64,000 nucleotides of DNA from Myxococcota bacterium (GCA_028278345.1 JANQEL010000220.1:24730-88729), one strand, 5' to 3'. Positions 33,491-42,450 are shown, numbered from the stretch's first letter. Numbers and translations: made by a program. Notes: generated by a model not told the origin, from the sequence alone.

Positions 33491-35038
33491 TCAACTCGAC
33501 GCGTAGCGGTCGCGTAGCTCGTGTTTGAGAACCTTACCCGTCGGGTTGCGCGGGAGCGTTTCGATCAACTCGAGCTGCTCGGGGATCTTCTGCAGCATGA
33601 GATCGCGCTCCTTCAAGAAGCCCACCATCTCGTCGAAGAGCAGCGGCGCGCCTGGGTCGCTGCACTCGACGATCGCGCAACAGCGCTCCCCCGTCTTCGC
33701 ATCGGGCAGACCGATCACCGCGACATCCGCGACCTTCGGATGTTGATAGAGGAGGTCTTCGATCTCCTTCGCACTGATGTTCTCGCCCTTGCGGATGATC
33801 ACGTCCTTGAGCCGACCGGTGATCGCGAGGAAGCCCTCCTCGTCGAGCCGACCGAGATCCCCCGTGCGAAAGTAGCCCTCTTCGTCGAAGGCACTCTCGT
33901 TCAGCGCGGCATCGAGATAGCCGCGGCAAAGCTGCGGGCCCTTCACGCGCACCTCACCCTCTTCGTTCGCACCCGCTTCGCCACCGCCCTGCTTCAAGAT
34001 GCGGATCTGCATCTCCCCCGGCGGGTTCGCGCGGCCTTCGGTGTGGGCGAGCTTCTCGTCGGGATCGCCGTTCGTGTTCATCGTGACGATCGGACACTCG
34101 GTGAGGCCATAGCCCGAGACGATCCCCACTCCACCCATCTCGCTCTTGATGTCGTGATGCAGCTGCGGCGGCTTCGGAGCGCCGCCGCCCGGGAAGTTCT
34201 TGATCTTCGGGAAGAGCTTCGCGCCAGGCTTCGCACGTTGCGCTTCGAGATAGGCCTGGTGGAACGCGGTGCCCGCCGTCGCCAGGGTGACGTCGTGCTT
34301 CGCGAGCAGTGGAATCGTGGTCGCGGGATCGAAGGTCTCGACGACGATCTGCGCGCAGCCCACCATCAGCCCCGCGATGAACCACCCGACGCCGCCCACG
34401 TGGGTGAAGGGAAATACGAGGGCCACGCGATCGTCGGCATCCATCTCGCAGACGCGAACCAACGAACGCCCCGGCACCATGATGCTCGCGTCGCTGTGCA
34501 GGGCCCCCTTCGGGTCCGCTGTCGTGCCCGAGGTGTAGAAGAGCCAGCGAATCGGTGTCTCTTCGCCCGTGGCCGCGTCCGGAAACGGCGGCAACGAAGC
34601 GGCATCGCCCTCGGGCAACGCGCGATCGACTACGAGGGTGTCGAGGCCCGCGACCTCGCTCGCGAGATCGCGCGCCATCGCGGGATAGTCGAAGCCGCGA
34701 TACGGGCCGCACACGATCAAGAGCTTCGCCTGCGACTGCCGCACCACGAAGTCCACCTCGCGGTGGCGATAGATCGGCAGGATCGGGTTCTGCACCGCGC
34801 CGAGGCGCGCAAGCGCACCGCTCAGCACGATCGCTTCGAGTCGCGTCGGCAGGATCCACGACGCGGGCGTGCCCGCGCCGACCCCGCGCGCTGCAAGACC
34901 CGCCGCACATCGCAGCACCGCATCGCGATACGCACCGAAGGTCAGCGTCTCTTCGCGATCGTCGACCGCGAGCAGCGCATCCGGGGTGGCCGCCGCGCGG
35001 GCGTCGATGAGTTCCCAGAGCGTCGGCGCGTCGATCAC
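33491..35038 (-). CDS. Acyl-CoA synthetase / AMP-dependent ligase
   Basis: A 515-residue ANL-superfamily ligase. It has the phosphate loop YTSGTTADPKG, GYGLTECP, the hinge region TGDLGRLDEEGFLAITGRLKDVIIRKGENIS and the catalytic lysine motif PTGKVLKHELR near the C-terminus. It would activate a carboxylic acid to the CoA thioester through an acyl-AMP. It lies 15 bp downstream of a second ligase gene (35054) on the same strand, so the two are one operon. The acid substrate is unknown. Confidence 0.9.
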   Translation of the reverse strand: MIDAPTLWELIDARAAATPDALLAVDDREETLTFGAYRDAVLRCAAGLAARGVGAGTPASWILPTRLEAIVLSGALARLGAVQNPILPIYRHREVDFVVRQSQAKLLIVCGPYRGFDYPAMARDLASEVAGLDTLVVDRALPEGDAASLPPFPDAATGEETPIRWLFYTSGTTADPKGALHSDASIMVPGRSLVRVCEMDADDRVALVFPFTHVGGVGWFIAGLMVGCAQIVVETFDPATTIPLLAKHDVTLATAGTAFHQAYLEAQRAKPGAKLFPKIKNFPGGGAPKPPQLHHDIKSEMGGVGIVSGYGLTECPIVTMNTNGDPDEKLAHTEGRANPPGEMQIRILKQGGGEAGANEEGEVRVKGPQLCRGYLDAALNESAFDEEGYFRTGDLGRLDEEGFLAITGRLKDVIIRKGENISAKEIEDLLYQHPKVADVAVIGLPDAKTGERCCAIVECSDPGAPLLFDEMVGFLKERDLMLQKIPEQLELIETLPRNPTGKVLKHELRDRYASS

Positions 35039-35053
35039 CGTCGACCCGCCGCG

Positions 35054-36643
35054 CTACGAAGCGCTCTGCGCGGCGTGCTCGCGCAGCACGAACTTCGTCA
35101 CCTTGCCCGACGCATTCGTGGGCAGCTCCCGCATCACCTCGACGCGTCGCGGCACCTTGTAGTTCGCCATGTTGTCGCGGCACCAGGCGATCACGCTCTC
35201 TTCGCTCGGTTCGTTTCCGGGGGCGGGCACCACGAAGGCCATGCCGACCTCGCCCATGCGCTCGTCGGGGATGCCGATCACCGCCACCTGTTCGAACTGC
35301 CCGCTGCCGAAGAGCGCGCTCTCGATCTCGGCCGGATAACAGTTGAAGCCGCCCGAGATGTACATGTCCTTGATGCGATCGGTGATCTTCACGTAGCCGC
35401 GATCGTCCATCACCGCGATGTCGCCGGTGTGCAGCCAGCCGTCGCCATCGATCGCCTTCGCGGTTTCCTCCGCATCTTCGAAGTAGCCGCGCATCACGTT
35501 GTAACCGCGCACCCACACCTCACCCGGCTCGCCGCGCGGCACTTCGTTGCCTTCCGGATCGACGCACTTCACTTCGACATCGGGGATCGCACGACCCGAA
35601 GTCGTGGCGATCGTTTCGGGATCGTCGTCGAAGCGGCACATCGTCGCGATGCCGCAGCTCTCAGTGAGGCCGTAGCCTGTGATCACCGTCTCGAAGCCGA
35701 GCTCGTCCTTCATGCGGTGGATCAACTCGATCGGGGTCGGTGCTGCGCCCGTGACTGCAAGGCGCAGGCTCGAAGTGTCGTACCTCGAGAAGTCGGGGTA
35801 GGTCAGCATGCTCTGGTAGATCGTGGGCGCGCCCGGGAGCACGTTGATCTTCTCTTTCGCGATGCGCTCGAGGATGACAGGCACGTCGAAGACCTGATGG
35901 GGCAACACCGTGGCGCCACGCATGAGGCAGGCGAGCCAGCCCGCCTTGTAGCCGAACGAGTGGAAGAAGGGCATCACGATCAGGTAGCGCTCGCCTTCGC
36001 GCAGCCCGACGACTTCGCTCCACGCCATGAAGGAGCGGATCGTCTGCCCGTGCGCGGTCATCACGCCCTTCGGGCTCCCGGTCGTGCCGGAGGTGAAGAG
36101 GAAGTCGCAGAGATCTTCGGGATCGACCGCGAGGGCGCGCTCGCGCGCTTCTTCGCGCGATGCACCCTTCCCTTCCTGCACGAAGGCCTCGAAGCCGACG
36201 CAATCCTTGGCTTCGCCTCGAAGCGTCACGATGCGTTCGAGCTTCGGGAGTTCTTCTCCTTCGAGCATCGCGACGTAGTTGGTGTCGAGGAACTCACCCA
36301 TCGTGCACAACATGCGCGTGCCGCTCTTGTTCAGGATGTAGGCGGCTTCCGAACCCTTGAGGCGCGTGTTCATGGTGACGAGTACGCCACCCGACATCTG
36401 CACGCCGATCGCGGCGACGATCCACTCCCAGATGTTCGGCGCCCATACGCCGACGCGATCGCCACTGCGAAGGCCTGCGGCGTGGAAGGCCTGCGCGGCA
36501 TCGAGCCCCGCTTCGGCGAGCTCGCTGAAGCTCAGCCGCTTGCCTTCGTCTTCGATCGCGGTCGCGTCGCCGAAGCGCTCGGCAGCGCCGAGCACGAGGC
36601 GCGGGATCGTGAGTTCGATCGTGTCGGAAGAAACGTCGGCCAT
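35054..36643 (-). CDS. AMP-dependent acyl-CoA synthetase, FadD3-like
   Basis: A 529-residue ANL ligase with FTSGTTGSPKG, GYGLTES, LHTGDIAVMDDRGYVKITDRIKDMYISGGFN and NASGKVTK. The segment MPFFHSFGYKAGWLACLMRGATVLPH and the run from TGAAPTPIELI to GRAIPDVEV are very like FadD3, the ligase that activates the steroid C/D-ring acid HIP in mycobacteria, as I recall that protein. The ATG at 36643 is preferred over a long upstream extension in the same frame. Across a shared spacer lie plus-strand genes resembling fadE30 and ipdF, which act later in that pathway. The pathway is inferred. Confidence 0.87.
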   Translation of the reverse strand: MADVSSDTIELTIPRLVLGAAERFGDATAIEDEGKRLSFSELAEAGLDAAQAFHAAGLRSGDRVGVWAPNIWEWIVAAIGVQMSGGVLVTMNTRLKGSEAAYILNKSGTRMLCTMGEFLDTNYVAMLEGEELPKLERIVTLRGEAKDCVGFEAFVQEGKGASREEARERALAVDPEDLCDFLFTSGTTGSPKGVMTAHGQTIRSFMAWSEVVGLREGERYLIVMPFFHSFGYKAGWLACLMRGATVLPHQVFDVPVILERIAKEKINVLPGAPTIYQSMLTYPDFSRYDTSSLRLAVTGAAPTPIELIHRMKDELGFETVITGYGLTESCGIATMCRFDDDPETIATTSGRAIPDVEVKCVDPEGNEVPRGEPGEVWVRGYNVMRGYFEDAEETAKAIDGDGWLHTGDIAVMDDRGYVKITDRIKDMYISGGFNCYPAEIESALFGSGQFEQVAVIGIPDERMGEVGMAFVVPAPGNEPSEESVIAWCRDNMANYKVPRRVEVMRELPTNASGKVTKFVLREHAAQSAS

Positions 36644-36734
36644 GGCTGGGGGGTCCTCGAAGGCGTCACGTGCCGCTGCGCGAGCGGCCTTCAAGCAGAC
36701 CGATCGGTGCACGTCGCCGTATTGCAGGCGGGCC

Positions 36735-36749
36735 GTATCGTATCGTAAT
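36735..36749. promoter_or_regulatory. GTATCGT direct-repeat element, possible second TetR site
   Basis: GTATCGTATCGTAAT lies in the spacer between the FadD3-like ligase (minus) and the LLM oxidoreductase (plus). It contains the GTATCGT half-site of the palindrome at 31388-31406, overlapped in tandem instead of inverted. A link to the TetR at 31452 is a hypothesis. Confidence 0.3.
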
Positions 36750-36929
36750 GTAAGGCTTTCTTCAGTGAAGCGGCCGCTCTTCCCGCCCTTCCGAAACCCC
36801 CACCCACGCGCCGATCCTCCGCTTCGATCGCGCCTTGCGCGTGCGAAACGCGCGCGGACTTCGCATCCCTCCCAGACCGAGATCCTGCGGCGAATCCCGC
36901 AACCATCCCGCAACCACAGGAGACCCATC

Positions 36930-37796
36930 GTGAAGTTTGGAGTCATTCCGGGTTACTACGCGGCTCCAACTGCGACCGCCGAGTACACCGCCGGGCTCGC
37001 AAGAGCCGCCGAAGAGTGCGGCTTCGAATCGATCTGGCCGGTCGAACACGTGGTGATGCCCGAAGAGTACGAATCGGTCTATCCATACTCGCCCGATGGC
37101 CGCATGCCGATCCCAGATGCCGCCGTCCCCGACCCGATCATCTGGAACACCTGGGCGGCCGCCAACACCACGACCCTCAAGGTCGGCACCGCGATGGTGA
37201 TCCTTCCGCAGCACAACCCCCTCGTGTACGCGAAGGCGCTCGCAAGCCTCGATCAACTCTCGGGCGGACGCACGATCCTCGGTGCAGGCGTCGGTTGGTT
37301 GAAGGAAGAAGCCGAGGCGGTCGGCACCGACTTCTCGAATCGCGGCAAGCGCACCGACGAGTACATCGAAGCGATGAAGGTGCTGTGGCGCGATCGCATC
37401 GCGAGCTACCACGGCGAGCACGTCTCCTTCGACAAGGTGAAGTGCAACCCGCAGCCGGTGCAGGAAGGCGGCGTGCCGATCCACATCGGCGGTCACTCGA
37501 AGGCTGCGGCGCGGCGCGCGGGTCGCCTCGGCGATGGCTTCATCCCCCTCGGTGGCAACCTCGAGTCACTCGGCGAACTGTGGAAGCTCGTCGAAGCCAC
37601 CGCGAAGGAGAACGACCGCGACCCGAGCGCGATTGAGCTCACCTACTCCGGCATGGCCACCCTCGACTACGCGCAGCAGGTCGAGCAGGCTGGCGCCCAA
37701 CGCATGTTGATCGCCTCGGTCGAGCCCGATCTCGAGAGCGCGAAGAAGACCCTCGGCGAGTTCGGCGAGAACGTCATCGCGAAACTCGGCGCCTGA
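36930..37796 (+). CDS. LLM class flavin-dependent (probably F420-type) oxidoreductase
   Basis: A 288-residue luciferase-like monooxygenase family protein. It starts KFGVIPGYYAAPTATAEYTAGLARAAEECGFESIWPVEHVV, has LSGGRTILGAGVGWLKEE in the middle and PIHIGGHSKAAARRAGRLGDGFIP before the end, the usual TIM-barrel and cofactor elements. The GTG at 36930 has AGGAG at 36918-36922. Members use FMNH2 or F420; which is used here cannot be told, though a PPOX-type protein at 60725 may also be F420-linked. It begins a run with acyl-CoA dehydrogenase and SDR genes. Confidence 0.87.
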   Translation: MKFGVIPGYYAAPTATAEYTAGLARAAEECGFESIWPVEHVVMPEEYESVYPYSPDGRMPIPDAAVPDPIIWNTWAAANTTTLKVGTAMVILPQHNPLVYAKALASLDQLSGGRTILGAGVGWLKEEAEAVGTDFSNRGKRTDEYIEAMKVLWRDRIASYHGEHVSFDKVKCNPQPVQEGGVPIHIGGHSKAAARRAGRLGDGFIPLGGNLESLGELWKLVEATAKENDRDPSAIELTYSGMATLDYAQQVEQAGAQRMLIASVEPDLESAKKTLGEFGENVIAKLGA

Positions 37797-37825
37797 GCAG
37801 GAACAATCAGGAAGTAGAGAGAAGA

Positions 37826-39007
37826 ATGAACACCCGCTTCAGCGACGAAGACGAAGCCTTCCGGCGCGAGATCGCCGGCTGGCTCGAAGAACATCTCAGC
37901 GGCGAGTTCGCCGTCGTGAAGGGCCGCGGAGGCCCGGGCGACGAGCACGCGCTCTACGAAGAACGCCACGCCTGGGAAAAGAAGATGGGCGAGGATGGCT
38001 GGATCGGCGTCGGCTGGCCGAAGGAGGTGGGCGGTCGCGACCTCTCCCTCAACCAGCAGGTGATCTTCTACGAAGAGTACGCGCGCGCGAAGGGTCCCGG
38101 GCGCGTGGGCCACATCGGCGAAGGCCTGCTCGGCCCGACCCTCATCCACTTCGGCACCGACGAACAGAAGCAGCGCTTCCTGCCCCGCATCCTCTCGGGC
38201 GAGGACGTCTGGTGCCAGGGCTACAGCGAACCCAACGCCGGCAGCGATCTCGCCAACGTCCAGACCCGCGCCGAACGCGACGGCGACGAGTGGGTGCTCA
38301 ACGGACAGAAGGTCTGGACCTCGGGCGCCGAATGGTCGCAGTGGTGCTTCGTCGTTTGCCGCACCGACCCCGACGCCCAGCCGAAACATCGCGGCATCTC
38401 CTATCTCCTCGTCCCGATGGACCAGGAAGGCGTCGAGATTCGACCCATTGTGCAGATGACGGGAGATTCGGAGTTCTCCGAGGTCTTCTTCAACAACGCC
38501 CGCACGGGCTTGGAGAACACCGTCGGCGGAGAGAACGGCGGCTGGAAGGTCGCGATGGGCACCCTCGCCTTCGAGCGCGGCGCCTCCACCCTCGGCCAGC
38601 AGATGAACTTCCACAACGAACTCGAAGCCATCATCGAGATCGCGAAGCGCAACGGCAAGGCGAAGGATCCGGTGATCCGCCAGCGCATCGCCGACGCCTG
38701 GATCGGCCTGCGCCTGCAGCGCTACAACGCGCTGCGCATGCTCTCGGGCGCCGAAGGCGCCGACCCCGGCCGCGAGTCGATGATCACCAAGCTCTTCTGG
38801 GCCACCTGGCACCGCGATCTCGGCAAGCTCGCGATGGACGTGATGGGCAGCCACGCCGAACTCGCCGAAGGCGAGCCCTACGAATTGAGCGGCCTGCAGC
38901 GCATGTATCTCTTCACCCGCTCGGACACCATCTACGCGGGTTCGAACCAGATCCAGCGCAACATCATCAGCGAACGCGCGCTCGGCATGCCGCGCGAACC
39001 GCGATAA
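37826..39007 (+). CDS. Acyl-CoA dehydrogenase, FadE30-like
   Basis: A 393-residue acyl-CoA dehydrogenase. Typical segments are WCQGYSEPNAGSDLANVQTRAERDGDEWVLNGQKVWTS (FAD/substrate), MTGDSEFSEVFF, and YLFTRSDTIYAGSNQIQRNIISERALG at the C-terminus. The N-terminal GEFAVVKGRGGPG and EERHAWEKKM and the overall sequence closely follow FadE30, which oxidises a steroid C/D-ring CoA ester in mycobacteria, as I recall it. It lies 29 bp behind the LLM gene and 12 bp before an IpdF-like SDR, the same neighbour as in the mycobacterial cluster. The dehydrogenase call is firm; the substrate is inferred. Confidence 0.9.
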   Translation: MNTRFSDEDEAFRREIAGWLEEHLSGEFAVVKGRGGPGDEHALYEERHAWEKKMGEDGWIGVGWPKEVGGRDLSLNQQVIFYEEYARAKGPGRVGHIGEGLLGPTLIHFGTDEQKQRFLPRILSGEDVWCQGYSEPNAGSDLANVQTRAERDGDEWVLNGQKVWTSGAEWSQWCFVVCRTDPDAQPKHRGISYLLVPMDQEGVEIRPIVQMTGDSEFSEVFFNNARTGLENTVGGENGGWKVAMGTLAFERGASTLGQQMNFHNELEAIIEIAKRNGKAKDPVIRQRIADAWIGLRLQRYNALRMLSGAEGADPGRESMITKLFWATWHRDLGKLAMDVMGSHAELAEGEPYELSGLQRMYLFTRSDTIYAGSNQIQRNIISERALGMPREPR

Positions 39008-39019
39008 GGCGACCCAGCG

Positions 39020-39802
39020 ATGAGTCTCTCTCCCCCGCCCTACGTTCCGGGACACGGCCTGCTGAAGGACAAGACGGTGATCGTCACCGCCGCCGCCGGA
39101 AAAGGCATCGGTTTCGCCGCCGCGAAGAAGTGCGTCGAAGAAGGCGCGCGCATCCTGATCAGCGACATCCACGAACGCCGCCTCGGCGAAGCCGCGGAAG
39201 CGATCGAGAAGGAGACCGGCACCGCGGTCGCGACGAAGCTCTGCAACGTCGCAGTCCAGGAGGACGTCGATGGCTTGATCGAAGCCGCGATCGGCGAACT
39301 CGGGCACGTCGACGTGCTGATCAACAACGCGGGCCTCGGCGGCACCGCGAACGTCGTCGACATGACGGACGAGCAGTGGCACGTCGTGCTCGACATCACG
39401 CTGACGGGCACCTTCCGCATGACACGCGCGATGCTTCCCCACATGATGGAACGCAAGAGTGGCGTCATCGTGAACAACGCATCGGTGCTCGGTTGGCGCG
39501 CCCAGGTGGGGCAGGCCCACTATGCCGCGGCGAAGGCCGGCGTGATGGCGCTCACCCGCTGCTCCGCGATGGAAGCGGCCGAACACGGCGTCCGCATCAA
39601 CTGCGTTTCGCCGAGCTTCGCCACCCACCCCTTCCTGGTGAAGACCACGCCGCAGGAGACCCTCGACACCCTCGAAGCGCAGGAAGCCTTCGGGCGCGGC
39701 GCGCAGCCCTTCGAGGTCGCCAACGTGATGGTCTTCCTCGCGAGTGATTATTCCTCCTACATGACGGGCGAGACCGTCGCGGTGAGCAGCCAGCGCGCCT
39801 GA
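39020..39802 (+). CDS. SDR family oxidoreductase, IpdF-like
   Basis: A 260-residue SDR. The opening PGHGLLKDKTVIVTAAAGKGIGFAAAKK has the unusual TAAAGxGIG cofactor loop of IpdF. It continues with NNAGLGGTANVVDMTDEQW, NNASVLGWRAQVGQAHYAAAKAGVMALTRC (catalytic Y and K) and VFLASDYSSYMTGETVAVS. In mycobacteria IpdF acts on a 5-hydroxy steroid C/D-ring CoA intermediate. The adjacent FadE30-like and divergent FadD3-like genes fit the same pathway. SDR function is certain; pathway membership is a strong inference from remembered similarity. Confidence 0.88.
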   Translation: MSLSPPPYVPGHGLLKDKTVIVTAAAGKGIGFAAAKKCVEEGARILISDIHERRLGEAAEAIEKETGTAVATKLCNVAVQEDVDGLIEAAIGELGHVDVLINNAGLGGTANVVDMTDEQWHVVLDITLTGTFRMTRAMLPHMMERKSGVIVNNASVLGWRAQVGQAHYAAAKAGVMALTRCSAMEAAEHGVRINCVSPSFATHPFLVKTTPQETLDTLEAQEAFGRGAQPFEVANVMVFLASDYSSYMTGETVAVSSQRA

Positions 39803-39841
39803 GCGCGCGCCACCGCCCCAAGCACTACTGGAGTTTCGAAG

Positions 39842-40840
39842 ATGGACGTACGCAATGGTTTCGTGGGTAGCGTGGGCAACACGCCGCTGATCCGACTCGA
39901 CCGCCTTTCCGAGCTGACCGGCTGCGAGATTCTCGGCAAGGCCGAGTTCATGAACCCCGGCGGTTCGGTGAAGGATCGCGCGGCGCTCGCCATCGTCGAA
40001 GACGCCGAAGCCAAGCGCGAACTCGAACCCGGTGGCACGATCGTCGAGGGCACCGCGGGCAACACCGGCATCGGGCTGGCCCTGGTGGGCAACGCCAAGG
40101 GGTACAAGACGGTGATCGTCATCCCCGACACCCAGAGCCAGGAGAAGAAGGACATGCTGCGGCTGTGCGGAGCCGACCTTCGCGAAGTGCCCGCCGTTCC
40201 CTACAAGAACCCCGACAACTACGTCCACATCTCGCGCCGCCTCGCCGAAGATCTCGCCAAGACCGAAGAGCACGGCGCGATCTGGGCGAACCAGTTCGAC
40301 AACCTCGCCAACCGCCAGGGCCATCTCGAAACGACCGGCCCCGAAATCTGGGAGCAGACCGACGGCAAGGTCGACGGCTTCATCTGCTCGGTGGGAACCG
40401 GGGGCACGCTCTCGGGGGTCGGGATCGCGCTCAAGGAACGCAACCCCGACGTCGTGATCGGCCTCGCCGATCCGATGGGCGCCGCGATCTACAGCTACTT
40501 CAAGGAAGGCGAACTCAAGTCGAGCGGAACCTCGATCACCGAGGGCATCGGCCAGGGGCGCATCACGGCCAACATCGACGGCATGCCGCTGGACGAGATG
40601 TGGCAGATCAGCGACGAGGAGTGGCTGCCGATCTGCTTCGATCTGCTGAAGCTCGACGGCTTCTGCCTCGGTGGCTCTTCCGGGATCAACGTTGCGGGCG
40701 CGCTGCGCCTCGCAAAGGAGCTCGGCCCGGGCAAGACCATCGTCACCATGCTCTGCGACAGTGGCACGCGCTACCAGAGCAAGATGTTCAACCCCGCCTT
40801 CCTGAAGGAAAAGGGCCTGCCCACGCCCGACTGGCTGTAG
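39842..40840 (+). CDS. cysK: Cysteine synthase A (O-acetylserine sulfhydrylase)
   Basis: A 332-residue PLP enzyme of the cysteine synthase family. VGNTPLIRL opens the protein, the PLP lysine is K44 in GGSVKDRAA, the substrate loop is EGTAGNTGIGLAL, and the phosphate-binding loop is GTGGTLSGVG. It condenses O-acetylserine with sulfide in the cytoplasm. Length and motifs are those of CysK, although the substrate loop reads TAGNT where TSGNT is common, a pattern shared with some CysK-like paralogues (including cystathionine beta-synthase-like ones). It lies 39 bp behind the SDR gene. Confidence 0.85.
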   Translation: MDVRNGFVGSVGNTPLIRLDRLSELTGCEILGKAEFMNPGGSVKDRAALAIVEDAEAKRELEPGGTIVEGTAGNTGIGLALVGNAKGYKTVIVIPDTQSQEKKDMLRLCGADLREVPAVPYKNPDNYVHISRRLAEDLAKTEEHGAIWANQFDNLANRQGHLETTGPEIWEQTDGKVDGFICSVGTGGTLSGVGIALKERNPDVVIGLADPMGAAIYSYFKEGELKSSGTSITEGIGQGRITANIDGMPLDEMWQISDEEWLPICFDLLKLDGFCLGGSSGINVAGALRLAKELGPGKTIVTMLCDSGTRYQSKMFNPAFLKEKGLPTPDWL

Positions 40841-40882
40841 CGTGTCGGGGCAGCGCGCAAAGCGCGCCTCAATGGTAGAGAG

Positions 40883-41800
40883 ATGAGCGCAACCGCTGCG
40901 CTCCTGATCATCGCCTCGGTCGTGCTCCACGTGCTGTGGAACACGGTCGCGAAGAACCGCCCGACCTTCGCGTTCTTCTTCGTGGGCAACCTGCTCGGCG
41001 CCGCGACGATGTCGCCGGTGCTCCTCTACCACCGCGAGTTGCTCGGCGACCTGCCGGGGGAGCTCTTCTGGATTCTCGCTGGCACGGGCATCGCGCAGGC
41101 GGTTTATGGGCTTGCGCTCGCGCGCGCGTATCGCGCCGAAGATCTCTCGGTCGTCTATCCGCTGGTGCGCTCCCTCGGTCCGGCCTTCGTGGTGGTGGGT
41201 TCGATCGCGCTCGGCCGAGGCGAAGCGATCACCTGGCTCTGCATCGGGGGCGTGGCGCTGGTCTTCCTCGGCAGCGCGGCACTCGGGGCCAACAACCTCT
41301 ACACCCTGGGGCGGCGAACGCTGCCGGGGATCGGCATCGCATTCGCGGCGCTCTCGGCCCTGGGCACGACGGGTTACACGCTGCTCGACGACATCGGTGT
41401 GCGGATGGTGCGCGACAGCGGCGTCACCGAAGTCTTTGCTCGACCCGCGCTGCACGCGGCCCTGATCTACAGCGCCTTCGAAGGCTGGGCGACGGCCCTC
41501 GGCATGGCGCTCTTCCTGTTTCCGCAGCGCACCTACCGCGAGGAGATCCGCGAATACCGAAGCTTCGCCGCCCTGCGCGACGCCGCCCTCATGGGGGTCG
41601 GGAGCTACCTCGCCTACGCGCTGATCCTGCTCGCGATGCTCTATGCGACGGACGTGAGTTACGTCGCCGGTTTCCGCCAGCTGAGCGTGCCCCTGGGCGC
41701 AGCGGTCGGGGTGGTGTGGCTCGGGGAACACATGAATGTGAGGAAGGCCAGCGCGCTCACCGTCTTGTTGGTGGGTCTCGTCTTGATCGCCATCGCGTAA
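40883..41800 (+). CDS. EamA/DMT family transporter
   Basis: A 305-residue membrane protein with about ten helices arranged as two EamA halves (residues 3-135 and 150-305). Family features are HVLWNTVAKNR at the end of helix 1, RAEDLSVVYPLVRSLGPAFVVV in the first half and ATDVSYVAGFRQLSVPLGAAVGVVWLGEHMN in the second. It probably exports a metabolite. It follows cysK by 42 bp, so export of cysteine or a related product is possible but unproven. Confidence 0.85.
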   Translation: MSATAALLIIASVVLHVLWNTVAKNRPTFAFFFVGNLLGAATMSPVLLYHRELLGDLPGELFWILAGTGIAQAVYGLALARAYRAEDLSVVYPLVRSLGPAFVVVGSIALGRGEAITWLCIGGVALVFLGSAALGANNLYTLGRRTLPGIGIAFAALSALGTTGYTLLDDIGVRMVRDSGVTEVFARPALHAALIYSAFEGWATALGMALFLFPQRTYREEIREYRSFAALRDAALMGVGSYLAYALILLAMLYATDVSYVAGFRQLSVPLGAAVGVVWLGEHMNVRKASALTVLLVGLVLIAIA

Positions 41801-41816
41801 CCCGCACACTCGTGGC

Positions 41817-42290
41817 ATGAACCCGATCGCCTACTTCGTCTTCCAGTTCGTCTGGTTCACCCTGGCGTGGAGTCTGATCGCGCGTTTCGTCGTGTGGCCG
41901 TGGGCGCAGAAACTCGAGGTGCGGCATCAGCTCGCCGTGTGGGTGGCGCCCGAGATGTTCCGCGTGCTCGGCGTGGGGCTGCTGGTGCAGAACCTCGCGC
42001 CCGACATGCCGCTGGCGTTCGCGCTTCCGACGGCGATCGCCGACACGACGACGAGTGTGCTGGCCGTCCTCGCCTTCGTCGGGCTTCAGCAGAACTGGTC
42101 GAAGGCGCGCGCGCTGGTCTGGGCCTGCACCATCGTCGGAGTCGGCGATCTGTTGATCGCCTTTCCGCACGCCGCGCAAACGGGCGCGATCACCCACCTC
42201 GCTACCCAGTGGTACGTGCCCGTCTTCGCCGGCCCCGTGATGGTGGTGGCGCACGTCGCCTGCATCATCACGCTACTGCGTACGCGCTAG
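41817..42290 (+). CDS. Small integral membrane protein of unknown function
   Basis: A 157-residue protein with four predicted membrane helices (about 5-25, 40-60, 75-95, 130-153). I do not recognise a family; short stretches such as PEMFRVLGVGLLVQNLAPDMPL may be diagnostic. It starts 16 bp after the transporter stop and its TAG sits at the left tip of the foldback repeat at 42289-42450. Confidence 0.7.
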   Translation: MNPIAYFVFQFVWFTLAWSLIARFVVWPWAQKLEVRHQLAVWVAPEMFRVLGVGLLVQNLAPDMPLAFALPTAIADTTTSVLAVLAFVGLQQNWSKARALVWACTIVGVGDLLIAFPHAAQTGAITHLATQWYVPVFAGPVMVVAHVACIITLLRTR

Positions 42291-42450
42291 CAGCCCGTTG
42301 ATGAACCCTGACCGAGCCAATCGTCGTCATTCGGCCCGGAATCAAGGCGCGCGAAAGTGGGCGTAGCATCGCTACGGCCGCTTTTGCGCAACGCAGAGGC
42401 CGGGTCGAAGGGCGGCGAGTGGCGACCGAAGGGTTCTTCAACGGGCTGCT
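42289..42450. repeat. 162-bp foldback (MITE-like) palindromic element
   Basis: The ends (42289-42309 and 42430-42450) are 21-bp inverted repeats with a single mismatch. The interior is also imperfectly self-complementary down to a GTAGC-ATC-GCTAC centre, so the entire element can fold into one long hairpin. It fills exactly the space between two convergent genes, and the last codons of both use its end bases. It may be a non-autonomous transposable element that now acts as a bidirectional terminator. No target duplication was identified. Confidence 0.65.

Noticed and set aside
33521..36748. A 1075-codon open frame on the plus strand
   Set aside because: It is antisense to the two acyl-CoA ligases, which have complete catalytic motifs; the antisense translation shows none.
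39842..40840. cysK as part of the CoA-ester pathway
   Set aside because: It is close behind the SDR gene, but cysteine synthesis has no evident link to the pathway; the adjacency is recorded without a functional claim.
37667..41818. A 1383-codon open frame on the minus strand
   Set aside because: It runs antisense to four well-supported genes (acyl-CoA dehydrogenase, SDR, cysK, EamA). Its translation is rich in His, Arg, Ala and Val without domains, an artefact of high GC at third codon positions.
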